Positions 52,924-61,734 of a DNA stretch of 64,000 nucleotides are shown here, in pieces (position 1 is the stretch's first letter; every line of letters starts with the position of its first letter). Position numbers and translations under genes: made by a program. The notes beneath the pieces are model-generated. The model saw only the letters and a program-made list of their open reading frames with translations. It was not told the origin of the DNA and did not search any database. Source of the stretch: Prosthecobacter dejongeii (GTDB lineage: Bacteria; Verrucomicrobiota; Verrucomicrobiia; Verrucomicrobiales; Verrucomicrobiaceae); assembly GCF_014203045.1 (NCBI RefSeq), contig NZ_JACHIF010000006.1:1-64000 (forward strand). Reading direction: 5' to 3'.

Positions 52924-53490
52924 CTATTCGCCCTCGTCTTCCGTCCACTCTTGCATGAGGCGGCCCAGCTTGCGCTTCAGGCCCACTTTGGCTGCGGCGG
53001 AGAGACGATCAATAAACAGAATGCCATTGAGGTGATCAATCTCGTGCTGGAAGGCGCGGGCCAGCAGGCCATCAGTTTCCCAGGTCTGAGTTTCCCCTTC
53101 CAGGGTTTGGAAGGTCACTTTCACGTCTTCACTGCGGCGGATGTCACCGCGCAGGCGGGGGAAGCTGAGGCAGCCCTCCTCATCCACGTCCTTGTCCTTG
53201 CCGAGTTCGAGCTGGGGATTGAGAAAGATGACGGGCATGTGGGCCACCATGTCGGCAGGCTGGCCATTGATCCGCAGGTAGGTGATGCACTGCGGATTGT
53301 GAGAGACGTCTATGACGGCCAGTTGGATGTCGCGGGCCACCTGGGGGGCGGCGAGGCCCACACCATTGGCAGCTTTCATCGTCTCGATCATGTCCGCAGA
53401 AAATTGGCGAATCTCGGGGGTGACTTCTGTCACGGCACGGCATTTGGCGCGGAGGACAGGATCTGGGTAACGAACGATGGGCAGGACCAT
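52924..53490 (-). CDS. def: peptide deformylase
   Basis: The 188-residue enzyme removes the formyl group from nascent N-terminal methionine. It has motif 1 GVGLAAPQ at 43-50, motif 2 EEGCLSF with C107 and motif 3 HEIDH at 149-153, the metal ligands being C107, H149 and H153 with catalytic E150. A short charged C-terminal tail follows. It is the last gene on the strand after TonB, ExbB and ExbD, with an 81-bp gap from exbD, so co-transcription is possible but not certain. Confidence 0.95.
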   Translation of the reverse strand: MVLPIVRYPDPVLRAKCRAVTEVTPEIRQFSADMIETMKAANGVGLAAPQVARDIQLAVIDVSHNPQCITYLRINGQPADMVAHMPVIFLNPQLELGKDKDVDEEGCLSFPRLRGDIRRSEDVKVTFQTLEGETQTWETDGLLARAFQHEIDHLNGILFIDRLSAAAKVGLKRKLGRLMQEWTEDEGE

Positions 53491-53571
53491 GGGGAGACAG
53501 GGCTGGAACGGTTAGAAAGACGGCTTGGCGGCCTCCTTCTTAACTCGAAACCGCAGCTTAGAAAACGTCTT

Positions 53572-53991
53572 TTATTGGGGGCTGAGGATGCGGGCCGGTA
53601 CATCATTGACGGAATGGCCACCTTTGCGCAGGGCATCCCAGACCTTGAGCAGCAGGCCCAAAGAGGTTTGGGTATCGGCCTGGAGTTCCAGTTTCACGGT
53701 GGGATTCCGCTCCTTCATTTGCAACAGCGCCGCCCCTAGTTCCTCGACTTTCACGGGGGTGCCATCCAGGAAGATCTCCTGGGCCTGGGTGATGGTGAGG
53801 GCTTTTCGCTGCTCTTGCTGCGGCACAGACTCACCCAGGCTTTCGGAGGTGGGGAGGGTGACTTTGACCTGCTTTTTAGCGTCGTTAAAGGACGTCGTGG
53901 CGATGAAAAAGATGAGCAAGATCACCATGATATCAATCAAGGAGACGATGGGGATGGCAGGGACGGGCCTGCGGCGGGGGCGGAGATTCAT
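53572..53991 (-). CDS. exbD: ExbD/TolR family protein
   Basis: The 139-residue protein begins MNLRPRRRPVPAIPIVSLID, with one N-terminal membrane helix at about 17-35 that carries the D20-type acidic residue of ExbD/TolR proton channels, followed by a periplasmic domain. It overlaps the 3' end of exbB by 4 bp. ExbB and ExbD form the stator that couples proton flow to TonB or Tol movement. The neighbouring TonB-like gene favours the TonB system. Confidence 0.88.
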   Translation of the reverse strand: MNLRPRRRPVPAIPIVSLIDIMVILLIFFIATTSFNDAKKQVKVTLPTSESLGESVPQQEQRKALTITQAQEIFLDGTPVKVEELGAALLQMKERNPTVKLELQADTQTSLGLLLKVWDALRKGGHSVNDVPARILSPQ

Positions 53992-54710
53992 CTCAGGCGC
54001 TCCGGTTCAGGGCTGCGGATTTCCGCCTCACGCTTCACCTCAAAATGGGCAAAGAAGGTCTGGATGGTCTCATGCAGGATGGACTCCAACCTTACGGCGA
54101 TGTTATCCAGCCGACGGACAAAATACGTGTGAGCCAGCACGGAAGGCACCGCCACAAACAGACCTGCGATGGTGCAACGTAGCGCCACGCCGATCTCTTT
54201 GGCGATGGTGGCCGTGTCAGGTCCAGCATCACTGCCAAAGGCGGAAAACATACCCACTAGACCTGCCGTGGTCCCCAGCAGCCCCAGCAGAGGAGCCACA
54301 GTGACCATGACCTCCAAGATGGACACGCCACGCTCCAGGTGGTGCAGGTCTTCTTTGGCCCGGGCGGTGATGGTCTCCACACACTCTTGACGGCTGGAAA
54401 AGGTGCCGCTGATGGCGAGGGCCCCTAACCGGGCGAGGAGGGAGGGGTCTTTTTCCAAGAACTCTTGCAGGGGCTTGATGTCCCCCTTCAGGGCGTATTG
54501 CGGTAGGCTGCGGAGCTGGGCGATGACCGGGCGCGGCAATACCAGCGGGTCCCGCAGCCGAAGCCAGGCGGAGATCATGACCGTGACGGCTGCCATGGAG
54601 CACAGCACGATGAAAAGCATGACAAAACCGCCAATCGCCAAGAAATCGTAGATCTGAGTGAAAAGGCCAGGGCTGCTGCCAGTGGCGGCTAGAAAGAGGA
54701 GGGGGTGCAT
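53988..54710 (-). CDS. exbB: ExbB/TolQ/MotA family proton channel protein
   Basis: The 240-residue protein has a first helix at about 16-43, then a cytoplasmic loop with RARA-type charged segments, and two further helices in the conserved AVTVAPLLGLLGTTAGLVGMF region near residue 135 and CTIAGLFVAVPSVLAHTYFV near 180. This is the usual three-helix ExbB/TolQ plan. It starts directly after the TonB-like stop and overlaps exbD by 4 bp, so the three are one operon. Confidence 0.92.
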   Translation of the reverse strand: MHPLLFLAATGSSPGLFTQIYDFLAIGGFVMLFIVLCSMAAVTVMISAWLRLRDPLVLPRPVIAQLRSLPQYALKGDIKPLQEFLEKDPSLLARLGALAISGTFSSRQECVETITARAKEDLHHLERGVSILEVMVTVAPLLGLLGTTAGLVGMFSAFGSDAGPDTATIAKEIGVALRCTIAGLFVAVPSVLAHTYFVRRLDNIAVRLESILHETIQTFFAHFEVKREAEIRSPEPERLR

Positions 54711-55712
54711 TTAGTAGAGAGTGGCTCTGTATTCGGCCTTGAGTCTCCCGTCTTCGAGAGTGGGCAAAAGATCGGCCGGAATCGGGGGGATTTTGGAATC
54801 AAGGATGGCGCGGAGAGTGAGTTCCCGCATCCTTGGGTCGGCATCGCGGGCATCGGAAAGGATGACGAGGTCCTGCGGTACGCCTTTTTGATCCACGTAA
54901 AAGCGGAAGTGGACGTGGCCGGTGCCGATGTCTGTGCTGGCCTCCACCATGGCTTGCCATTTTTGTTCGATGGCGGACTTGATCTGGGACTGGTAAATGC
55001 CGCGCGGGGTGGCTGCAGCATCCACGGCATTTTCGCCTTCCCGGCTCACGGAGCCCTCGGACTTGCTCATGCGATCAAAGGCCGAGAAATCATCCTCCTG
55101 AGAGGGGCTGGTCATCTGGGGCGGGGTGTCCTCTGGGATGCGGATCTGCAGCTTGGTCTGGGGCGCTTCAGAATTTTCAGCTTTCCTCACCTCCAGCGGC
55201 AGGAGGTTTTGGCCTGGGACGCTATTTTTAGCCTCCGCTTGAGCGATCAAGTCGGTCAGGGGCGTAGCAGGCTTGGGTTGGGACTTGGGGGTGAGGCTGC
55301 CGTCTTGATAGCCGCTGTTGTTGAGCTGGGGTTTGACATCGGTGCGGCCATCCAGCTTTGGCATGGGCAGGGCAGAGGTGGTGGTGGGCGGTAGCAGGCT
55401 GGCGGCGACGGTATTGCGGTCCGACTGAAATTTGGCGTTCTTCGGTGCCGTGGCGACCGCTGCATTTTTATCCGTTTTGATGAAGAACTGAGGCTCGTTC
55501 GTGAGGATGACCGGCGGTGGCTCGACGATGATTTGATCCGGGAAGATGAGGGCGACCTCGGGGAGCTTTTCCGCAGCCGCTTTTTCTTGTTCGGCAAAAT
55601 TTCGCCCCGCCTGGCTGCTGACTCCCCAGGCAATGAGCAGTAACAACACGGCATGGATCGCCACGGAGCCGGCGATGCCTGTTTGTAAATGCCTGTCGTG
55701 AGTGAGGGTCAC
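54711..55712 (-). CDS. TonB-like energy transducer
   Basis: The 333-residue protein starts at a GTG. It has one N-terminal helix (GIAGSVAIHAVLLLLIAWGV) and a long Pro/Lys/Asn-rich periplasmic linker. The C-terminal domain of about 85 residues has the HVHFRFYVDQKGVPQDLVIL segment near residue 265 and the final KIPPIPADLLPTLEDGRLKA block. That is the TonB/TolA-type C-terminal plan, although the usual YP-box is not obvious. It precedes exbB with no gap. The target outer-membrane receptors are not in the window. Confidence 0.8.
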   Translation of the reverse strand: MTLTHDRHLQTGIAGSVAIHAVLLLLIAWGVSSQAGRNFAEQEKAAAEKLPEVALIFPDQIIVEPPPVILTNEPQFFIKTDKNAAVATAPKNAKFQSDRNTVAASLLPPTTTSALPMPKLDGRTDVKPQLNNSGYQDGSLTPKSQPKPATPLTDLIAQAEAKNSVPGQNLLPLEVRKAENSEAPQTKLQIRIPEDTPPQMTSPSQEDDFSAFDRMSKSEGSVSREGENAVDAAATPRGIYQSQIKSAIEQKWQAMVEASTDIGTGHVHFRFYVDQKGVPQDLVILSDARDADPRMRELTLRAILDSKIPPIPADLLPTLEDGRLKAEYRATLY

Positions 55713-55791
55713 AGCAAAGCTTTACCATGCCCAAGCTGCCACAGGAAGCAACCTTTTGGAAAGCTGGTGGTCAGGAGAAAGGCGAGGGCAG

Positions 55792-56691
55792 TTACTCCAG
55801 AGCCTCCAGCACGGGCTCCCCATCGAAATGCGCGGGCAGCGGCACGTCCAGCAGAGTCAGGACGGTGGCGGCGGTGTCATAGGTCATGATGGTCTTTTTC
55901 GCGATGGCGTGCTGTTTTTTCACCCCTTTGCCCCAGATGATCCAGGGGATGGTGGTGTTATTCACCACAGGGTCGAAGTGGTTTTTATCACGACCTCCGT
56001 GGTCAGCGCTGAGGATGACGGTGCTGCTGGGGGTGAGCCCGGCTTTTTCGATGGCGGCCAGGACTTCGCCAAGGGCGGCATCGCAGACCTTGAAGGCCTC
56101 CATCTGCTCGGGGCTGCCCCAGCCGTATTTGTGGCCGGCGCTGTCGGCATCGGGAAAGTGGATGAAGCAGAGCTGAGGTTTCTTTTCCACGATGTAGGCG
56201 GCTGCCTGGGTGGCAACCTGGGGGGCTGGGACCAGTTTTTTCTCCTCTGTGGCCGGGATGGGGCCGTAGGTGTAGGGGCTGCCACAGCTAAACATGTCCA
56301 GACTGTCTTTGATCCAGAGATGGCGGAATTTGATTTTTCCGCAGAAGAGGGCGGTGATATAGTCTGGGTGAGCGGCCTTGGTGAGGGAAAAAGCCGTGGG
56401 CACTTTCACGGTGCCGCGCAGGGGAAAGTAGTCATTCCAGTCAATGCCGTGTTTGGCGATGTCCACCCCGGTGAGCATGGCGGTGTGGGAGGGCAGGGTC
56501 TTAGAAGGGATGATGGTATTGGCCTGCCAGGAGTGGGCACCTTCCGCCGCGAGTCGCTTGAAGTTAGGCATTTCAGCCTGCTGGATGATGGTCGGATTGC
56601 CTCCATCGAAACTGAAAACGAAGACGTGCTCCGTGCGCGGTGCTGCGGTGGCAAGGATGGGGAGAAGGCAAAGGAAAGTAAGCAAGCGCAT
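55792..56691 (-). CDS. secreted alkaline-phosphatase-fold phosphodiesterase, NPP-like
   Basis: The 299-residue protein from MRLLTFLCLLPILATAAPR has a signal peptide. Metal-site text fits the nucleotide pyrophosphatase/phosphodiesterase branch: FVFSFDGGNP near 25, the nucleophile Thr in IIPSKTLPSHTAMLTG near 65, PDADSAGHKYGW near 185 and LSADHGGRDKNHFD near 230. It would hydrolyse phosphodiester bonds of nucleotides or phospholipids outside the cytoplasm. It stands between the TonB operon and a divergent lipoprotein gene. Confidence 0.86.
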   Translation of the reverse strand: MRLLTFLCLLPILATAAPRTEHVFVFSFDGGNPTIIQQAEMPNFKRLAAEGAHSWQANTIIPSKTLPSHTAMLTGVDIAKHGIDWNDYFPLRGTVKVPTAFSLTKAAHPDYITALFCGKIKFRHLWIKDSLDMFSCGSPYTYGPIPATEEKKLVPAPQVATQAAAYIVEKKPQLCFIHFPDADSAGHKYGWGSPEQMEAFKVCDAALGEVLAAIEKAGLTPSSTVILSADHGGRDKNHFDPVVNNTTIPWIIWGKGVKKQHAIAKKTIMTYDTAATVLTLLDVPLPAHFDGEPVLEALE

Positions 56692-56829
56692 GCGAAGGGG
56701 AAAGTCGGGCAGAGTCGAACGTGGCTCAAGCGTCGTTTCTGCCAGATAAACAGGTGTCGAGGGGAAGAAGTTTTTTCTTCCACGCAGCACAGCCTGTGGT
56801 ATGAGGCCGTGGTTCCATCTCCTGAAATC

Positions 56830-57189
56830 ATGAAACTCTCTCTCCTGTCCCTGGTCGTGTTATCCCTCGCCTTTGTTTCCGTCAGTTGCAGCACGGAGGA
56901 GCGTGATGGGCGCAAATATTACGGCGCCAGCACGCCCCTGCAAAGCCGCATGGGGGTGCAGTTCGTCCGTGTGAAGACCACCACCCCTGAGCCTGCTCCA
57001 GCCGTGGCGGAAGGTCGTGTGTCTGATGGCACTTTATTTGGCAGCGTCAGCAGCAATGAGCCTGCAGGTTTGCTGGACCGCAACCAGACCCCGGATGAAC
57101 CCGGTACGGAATACCGCATCCATGCGCAGCATTCTCCGAATCCGCTGGAAAGCCGCATGGGCGTGCGTGTCTCCCGCCGCAAGAAATAA
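56830..57189 (+). CDS. small lipoprotein with an internal repeat
   Basis: The 119-residue protein begins MKLSLLSLVVLSLAFVSVSC with a lipobox-like VSCS, so the modified Cys is at 20. The segment PLQSRMGVQFVR near residue 37 recurs as PLESRMGVRVSR near residue 106, next to the C-terminus. The family is not recognised. The repeat suggests two short binding or interaction motifs. It is convergent with the DUF456 gene, 5 bp apart. Confidence 0.65.
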   Translation: MKLSLLSLVVLSLAFVSVSCSTEERDGRKYYGASTPLQSRMGVQFVRVKTTTPEPAPAVAEGRVSDGTLFGSVSSNEPAGLLDRNQTPDEPGTEYRIHAQHSPNPLESRMGVRVSRRKK

Positions 57190-57194
57190 GCGGG

Positions 57195-57743
57195 CTACCA
57201 CCAGAGGGCATCCACCAGCACCGTCGCAATCATGGCGATGCTGATGCCCAGCCGGGCGATGAGCCCGACCCCCGTGCCCAGCAGCGTGCCCCAGGTGGAC
57301 TTCACCGCCGGGGCCATGCGTTTTTTGGCAAAGACCAGCTCAAACAGCAGCCCGCCCGCCAAGGGGCCGACGATGAACCCCAGTGGGGCAAAAAACAGCC
57401 CCACGATACCGCCGACAAAAACTCCCGCGATGCCCCAGCGGCTAGCGCCAAACCAGCGTGCGCCCATGGCCCCGGCTGCCATGTCCACCACGTAGGCCAG
57501 TACCAGGAGGATGGAGAGCAGCACGATGCCCTGCCAGCTCATGGCAGACTCTGGCCGCAGAAAGGTGTGCAGGATGCCTGCGATAAAAATCAAGAAAGGC
57601 CCCGGAAGCAGCGGCACCACGGAGCCGATGAGCCCGACGAAAAGGAGGCAACCTGTGAGCGTCCACACGCCCATGACTTCAAATGGGATGCTGGTGAAAA
57701 ACTGGGCAAAGGCATCCCAGGATGAAGTGAGCCACTCAATCAT
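57195..57743 (-). CDS. DUF456 membrane protein
   Basis: The 182-residue protein has five or six predicted helices with the DUF456 signature GLIGSVVPLLPGPFLIFIAG near residue 40 and the PLAGGLLFELVFAKKRM segment near 120. DUF456 function is not known. It overlaps the nitroreductase gene by 8 bp and reads the same way, so the two are probably translated from one message. Confidence 0.86.
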   Translation of the reverse strand: MIEWLTSSWDAFAQFFTSIPFEVMGVWTLTGCLLFVGLIGSVVPLLPGPFLIFIAGILHTFLRPESAMSWQGIVLLSILLVLAYVVDMAAGAMGARWFGASRWGIAGVFVGGIVGLFFAPLGFIVGPLAGGLLFELVFAKKRMAPAVKSTWGTLLGTGVGLIARLGISIAMIATVLVDALWW

Positions 57744-58335
57744 GATGCCAGGAAATTTTGGTTTCTACCGGTTGGCGTACACTGCGTGGCCAGTTCAGCC
57801 CCGTCCGTGGCCAGCCGAGGTAAATCAGGCCCACGCAGCGGTCCTCTGGGCGGATGCCTAACCAAGTTTGAAACTCCGCCGTGTCTAGCAATGGCGGGGA
57901 AGACCAGAAAGAGCCCAGCCCAGCCGCTGTGGCACTGAGCATGAGGTTTTGAAGCGCGCAGGAGATGGCCTCCAATTCCTCCTGTTCCGGAATTTTGGCA
58001 CCGCCATTGCGCTGCATCACGCAGGCGATGATGACGGGGGCTAGTAGGGGATTATCCCCCATTTTTTTCAGCTTATCTTCACGGAATTCAGAGGCGGGCG
58101 TGGTCTGCTGGTAGATGCGGCGCAGATTATCCGCCAGCCCCTGCCGGGCGGCCTCGCTGAAGACATGGAAGTGCCACGGCTCCGTCAGGCCGTGATTGGG
58201 GGCCCAGGTGGCATTTTCGATCAACTCCGTTAAAAGGGGGGCGTCCACCGGCCGCGCCGCATCCATGTCCACCGGTTTGATGGAACGACGATGGCGGATC
58301 AAAGCCGTGGTGTCTGTGAGGGAGGGCAAACTCAT
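57736..58335 (-). CDS. nitroreductase family protein
   Basis: The 199-residue FMN-dependent protein from MSLPSLTDTTALIRHRRSIK has HRRSIKPVD near residue 15, NATWAPNHGLTEPWHFHV near 45 and AAGLGSFWSSPPLL near 140, all family blocks. Such enzymes reduce nitro groups, quinones or flavins with NAD(P)H; the true substrate is unknown. A 14-bp perfect palindrome lies 21 bp upstream of the start, a possible operator. Confidence 0.9.
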   Translation of the reverse strand: MSLPSLTDTTALIRHRRSIKPVDMDAARPVDAPLLTELIENATWAPNHGLTEPWHFHVFSEAARQGLADNLRRIYQQTTPASEFREDKLKKMGDNPLLAPVIIACVMQRNGGAKIPEQEELEAISCALQNLMLSATAAGLGSFWSSPPLLDTAEFQTWLGIRPEDRCVGLIYLGWPRTGLNWPRSVRQPVETKISWHHD

Positions 58336-58355
58336 GCCGGGTAGAGTAGGATGGA

Positions 58356-58369
58356 GACGCACGTGCGTC
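58356..58369. promoter_or_regulatory. perfect palindrome, possible operator
   Basis: GACGCACGTGCGTC at 58356-58369 is a perfect 14-bp palindrome ending 21 bp before the nitroreductase start on the minus strand. Palindromes of this size are typical dimeric repressor sites, but no regulator is next to it and the site could be chance. Confidence 0.3.
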
Positions 58370-58550
58370 CACTGCGGGCTGGTAAATCGAAGCCAAGCGA
58401 CCGCCTGGATGTCTGTGGCTCCGGGATGGATGGTGATTCAGAATTTCATCGCCTGGCGGAGAAAGCGGCGTGACGAGTGGGCCGCTGCCGCAGCGCAAAG
58501 GTCCTGGCATCAGAAGTTGACCTGCTTTCCTTGGAGAACGAGTTTCAAGC

Positions 58551-58781
58551 ATGAAGAATGCGTATGACGAAGCCATTGATTTTTTGGCGGGAGGCATGAC
58601 GCCTGCATACTTGATTGAGTTTCGGCCCAGCGAAGAAGCCCGCGCCCGATTTGAGGATTTGATCGCCAAAGAAAAGACCGTGGGACTGTTGCCGGAAGAA
58701 ACCGAGGAACTGGACCGGATGATGGAAATTGGGCGGCTGCTGAATTTGGCTAAAGCCAAGGCTCGCAGCAATCTGCGGTGA
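58551..58781 (+). CDS. small soluble acidic protein, antitoxin-like partner of a lost HNH gene
   Basis: The 76-residue protein begins MKNAYDEAIDFLAGGMTPAY. It is strongly charged and helical, with EEARARFEDLIAKEKTVGLL near residue 28. Small proteins with this layout are often found just before HNH endonuclease genes. A 32-residue frame directly after it (58804-58902) reads like a shortened HNH start. I infer that it once was paired with that gene. Its role is not known. Confidence 0.55.
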   Translation: MKNAYDEAIDFLAGGMTPAYLIEFRPSEEARARFEDLIAKEKTVGLLPEETEELDRMMEIGRLLNLAKAKARSNLR

Positions 58782-58803
58782 GAGCCTCAATCAATTCTCA
58801 TCC

Positions 58804-58902
58804 ATGAGCGGAAGCTGGATCTCAGAAGAATTACGCCAGCTTTTGACGGAAGCAGGAAGGTTTCCGGCTCCTGCGGCGAGGCTGCTCATTTTCGGAGAGT
58901 AA
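58804..58902 (+). pseudogene. possible remnant of an HNH endonuclease gene
   Basis: The 32-residue frame begins MSGSWISEELRQLLTEAGRF and ends ARLLIFGE. The start resembles the N-terminus of a common family of HNH endonucleases, and the end resembles its C-terminal part. The catalytic Cys/His core of about 100 residues is missing. I read it as an internally deleted relic, but the resemblance is short. Confidence 0.3.
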
Positions 58903-58922
58903 AACCTGCGGGCATCACTCAG

Positions 58923-59837
58923 TTAGGTGCCCCAAAGAATCTCCACCTGCTGTTTGTGCTGCTCGTGCGCGGGATTGAGGGCGCGGAGTTGGAAGATGAG
59001 TTTTTCTGGAGTGGCATAGGCGATCACCCAGCCGTTGGGGCGATCGGCCCCAAAGGTGTAGGCCACGGGCGGCAGGTTGATGAGTTGGATGCCGGTGGCT
59101 TCGTGGCGGGACTGGGACCAGTTGTGCGTGTGGCCATAGACAAAGGCCTTCACCTTTTTGTGCTTTCCTAGCACCTGGAACATGGCGTCGCTGTCCATCA
59201 TGCCAGTAGGCTTTTGGCCTTCCTCACTGAGTGGCTGTTGGGGATTGTGATGCGCCATGACGACGGTGGGTTTGGCAGGTATGCTGGCGAGGGTGCGGTC
59301 CAGCCAGCCGAGCTGTAGATCTCCCAGCACACCGGGGGTTTGATTGACCTGATCCAGCGTATCCAGCAGCACCCAGTTCATGGTGGCACTGGAAAAAACG
59401 CCGACGTGCTTCCCCTCCACAGGTCTGGGGTCCTGCACGCTGGTCATGGCGGCGGTGAAGTTTTTGCGGTCATCGTGATTGCCCAGGGTGCAGTGCACGG
59501 CCAGCCCCGCCTCGCGCAGGGGCTGGATGAGGCTGACGAAGGTATCGTAGTCGGAGGCTTGGCCGCTGAGGTAGGCGCAGTCGCCATTGACGAAGATGCC
59601 ATAAGGTTTGCTGCCCAGCTTCAGCACTTGGTTGGCACAGCGGGTCAGGTTGTCCCCCATGATCACACCGCGCGCTTCGGCCTTGGGATCGGTGGCGATG
59701 TGGGTGTCTGAAAACAGCACCCAGGACTCGGCTGCCGTATTTTTTTCAGCTGCGGCTGCCCAGGTCGGGGCTAGGGCGGCGGCCAGACTGCCTTTGATCC
59801 ATTGACGACGACTGAGGGCAGGTAGGGTGATGGGCAT
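58923..59837 (-). CDS. Tat-exported calcineurin-like metallophosphoesterase
   Basis: The 304-residue protein from MPITLPALSRRQWIKGSLAA has a twin-arginine leader. The metal-binding motifs are in order: FSDTHIA near residue 40, FVNGDCAYLSG near 82, CTLGNHDDRKNF near 115, VMAHHNPQQP near 190 and YGHTHNWS near 235. This is the general phosphatase/phosphodiesterase fold with two metal ions. The substrate is unknown. It stands alone, divergent from fhs. Confidence 0.9.
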   Translation of the reverse strand: MPITLPALSRRQWIKGSLAAALAPTWAAAAEKNTAAESWVLFSDTHIATDPKAEARGVIMGDNLTRCANQVLKLGSKPYGIFVNGDCAYLSGQASDYDTFVSLIQPLREAGLAVHCTLGNHDDRKNFTAAMTSVQDPRPVEGKHVGVFSSATMNWVLLDTLDQVNQTPGVLGDLQLGWLDRTLASIPAKPTVVMAHHNPQQPLSEEGQKPTGMMDSDAMFQVLGKHKKVKAFVYGHTHNWSQSRHEATGIQLINLPPVAYTFGADRPNGWVIAYATPEKLIFQLRALNPAHEQHKQQVEILWGT

Positions 59838-59885
59838 GGCGTGGAAGGCAGCGGTGAATTTCAGCAAAAAGCTAGCGATGACAGA

Positions 59886-59911
59886 CCTTGCTGGCAAGAC
59901 AGCAAGGCTAC
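59886..59911 (-). repeat. GTAG-headed REP-like palindrome
   Basis: Read on the minus strand from 59911, GTAG is followed by CCTTGCTG, a 6-nt loop and CAGCAAGG. It has the same plan as the elements at 26739-26829 and 51098-51121. Confidence 0.6.
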
Positions 59912-59974
59912 GTTTGGAAATCGGTCTTTCCTTTCATGTTTCGCTTGGCATGATCGCCGCACTCACTCCCGCCC

Positions 59975-61591
59975 ATGGCCCACGAAATCTCTGCAGTTGC
60001 TCGCTCTCTTGGAATCTCGGATGACCATCTTTCCTTCTTTGGCCGGGATAAGGCCAAAGTCTCCCTGAAGGCGCTCGAGAACCCGAAACATCAGGGCAAG
60101 CTCATCCTCGTTTCCGCCATTACGCCCACTCCGGCAGGCGAGGGCAAGACGACGATGTCCATCGGCCTGGCGCAGGGGCTGAAAAAGATCGGCCAGAGTG
60201 TCGCCCTAGCGCTGCGGCAGCCCTCCATGGGCCCGGTGTTTGGCCGCAAGGGCGGGGCGACGGGTGGCGGCAAAAGCACGGTGCAGCCTGCCGAGTCCAT
60301 CAACCTGCATTTCACCGGAGATTTCCATGCCATCACCAGCGCGCACAACCTGCTGTCCTCGGTGATTGATAACCAACTTTTCAACCAGCAGACTCGCCTG
60401 CGCCCTGAGGGCGTGCTATGGAAACGGGTGATGGATGTGAACGACCGCGCCCTGCGCAGCATCCAGACAGGCGTGGGCAAGGCCAACGAGCGCAGCAGTG
60501 GCTTTGACATCACGGCAGCGTCGGAAGTCATGGCCATCCTGTGCCTGTCTGAATCCCTGGCGGATCTGCGCGAGCGCCTGGACCGCATCGTCATCGGCTT
60601 CACACCAGAAGGGGAGCCTGTCTTTGCCAAAGAGTGCCACATCACCGGCGCACTCCTGGCGCTGCTGCGGGATGCCCTGCAGCCGAATCTGGTGCAGTCG
60701 GTGGAAGGCGTGCCCGCTTTTCTCCACGGCGGGCCGTTTGCCAACATCGCCCACGGTTGCAATTCCGTGCTGGCCACACGCATGGCCCTGGCCCATGCCG
60801 ATTACGCAGTGACGGAGGCGGGCTTCGCCTTTGATCTAGGCGGCGAAAAATTCATGCACATCAAATGCCGCCAGTCCGGTCTGCGGCCTGAGGCCATCGT
60901 CCTGGTGGCCACCGTGCGGGCCCTGAAGATGCATGGCGGCGTGGAGCTGGACAGCCTCACCCAGCCGGATCCTACGGCCCTTTCTCGGGGTCTGGAAAAC
61001 CTAGCTGCCCATCTGGACAGTGCCGTTCAGTTTGGCCGCCCGGTCATCGTCGCTATCAACAAATTCACCAATGACAGCGCGGAGGAGATCGCCCTCGTGC
61101 ATGATTTCTGCCACGCACGCGGCATTCCCTGCGCCACCGCAGACGTCTTTGGTCAGGGCGGCGACGGCGCCATCGAACTGGCACACAAGGTCCTCGCCTC
61201 ACTGCCTGCGGAGTCCAAACCGATGCCCTTCCTCTACGAAGCCCACGCGCCGGTGGAGGAGAAGCTGCACGCCATCGCTACCCGGGTGTACGGTGCCGCT
61301 GGCGTGACCCTGACCGAGGCGGCCAAGGAAAAGCTGGCGCTCTTTACCCGCAACCACTTTGGCCACCTGCCCCTGTGCATGGCCAAGACCCAGAACTCCC
61401 TCTCCGACGATGCCAAGAAACTGGGCCGCCCGCGCGGCTTCACCATCACCGTGCGTGACTTCGAAATCGCCCACGGAGCCGGTTTTCTCGTCGCCCTCAC
61501 CGGTACCATGATGCGCATGCCCGCCCTGCCGAAAGTCCCTGCGGCGGAGCGCATCCAGGTCAGCGAAGACGGCGTGATTCGGGGGATTTGA
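59975..61591 (+). CDS. fhs: formate--tetrahydrofolate ligase
   Basis: The 538-residue enzyme makes 10-formyl-THF from formate, THF and ATP in the cytoplasm. It has the ATP-binding TPTPAGEGKTTMSIGLAQG block near residue 46, the MGPVFGRKGGATGGGK motif near 84 and FTGDFHAITSAHNLL near 110. The C-terminal LPLCMAKTQNSL block near residue 465 is also typical. It is about 20 residues shorter than most relatives. 10-formyl-THF serves the formyltransferase steps of purine synthesis, which agrees with purL, purQ and purM in the window. No close partner gene is present. Confidence 0.95.
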   Translation: MAHEISAVARSLGISDDHLSFFGRDKAKVSLKALENPKHQGKLILVSAITPTPAGEGKTTMSIGLAQGLKKIGQSVALALRQPSMGPVFGRKGGATGGGKSTVQPAESINLHFTGDFHAITSAHNLLSSVIDNQLFNQQTRLRPEGVLWKRVMDVNDRALRSIQTGVGKANERSSGFDITAASEVMAILCLSESLADLRERLDRIVIGFTPEGEPVFAKECHITGALLALLRDALQPNLVQSVEGVPAFLHGGPFANIAHGCNSVLATRMALAHADYAVTEAGFAFDLGGEKFMHIKCRQSGLRPEAIVLVATVRALKMHGGVELDSLTQPDPTALSRGLENLAAHLDSAVQFGRPVIVAINKFTNDSAEEIALVHDFCHARGIPCATADVFGQGGDGAIELAHKVLASLPAESKPMPFLYEAHAPVEEKLHAIATRVYGAAGVTLTEAAKEKLALFTRNHFGHLPLCMAKTQNSLSDDAKKLGRPRGFTITVRDFEIAHGAGFLVALTGTMMRMPALPKVPAAERIQVSEDGVIRGI

Positions 61592-61658
61592 CCCTCACTT
61601 CGCCGCCGCAGCACGGTGGAATTTCTGGGCGTCTGGGAGCGCCTCTATAACCTGTTTC

Positions 61659-61684
61659 TAATCCCGTCGAATCCGACGGGATTA
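61659..61684. other. perfect 11-bp hairpin after fhs
   Basis: TAATCCCGTCG at 61659-61669 and CGACGGGATTA at 61674-61684 form a perfect stem with an AATC loop, 68 bp past the fhs stop. No T run follows on either strand, so a normal terminator is doubtful. It may be a structured remnant or an element end. Confidence 0.45.
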
Positions 61685-61734
61685 AAGGCAGACCGGCCCG
61701 AACGGCTCACCAGGCTCAACGGCAGCGCCATCAC

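Noticed and set aside
59838..59974. THF or ZTP riboswitch before fhs
   Set aside because: The only structure I see is the GTAG hairpin at 59886-59911, and none of the conserved riboswitch text is present.
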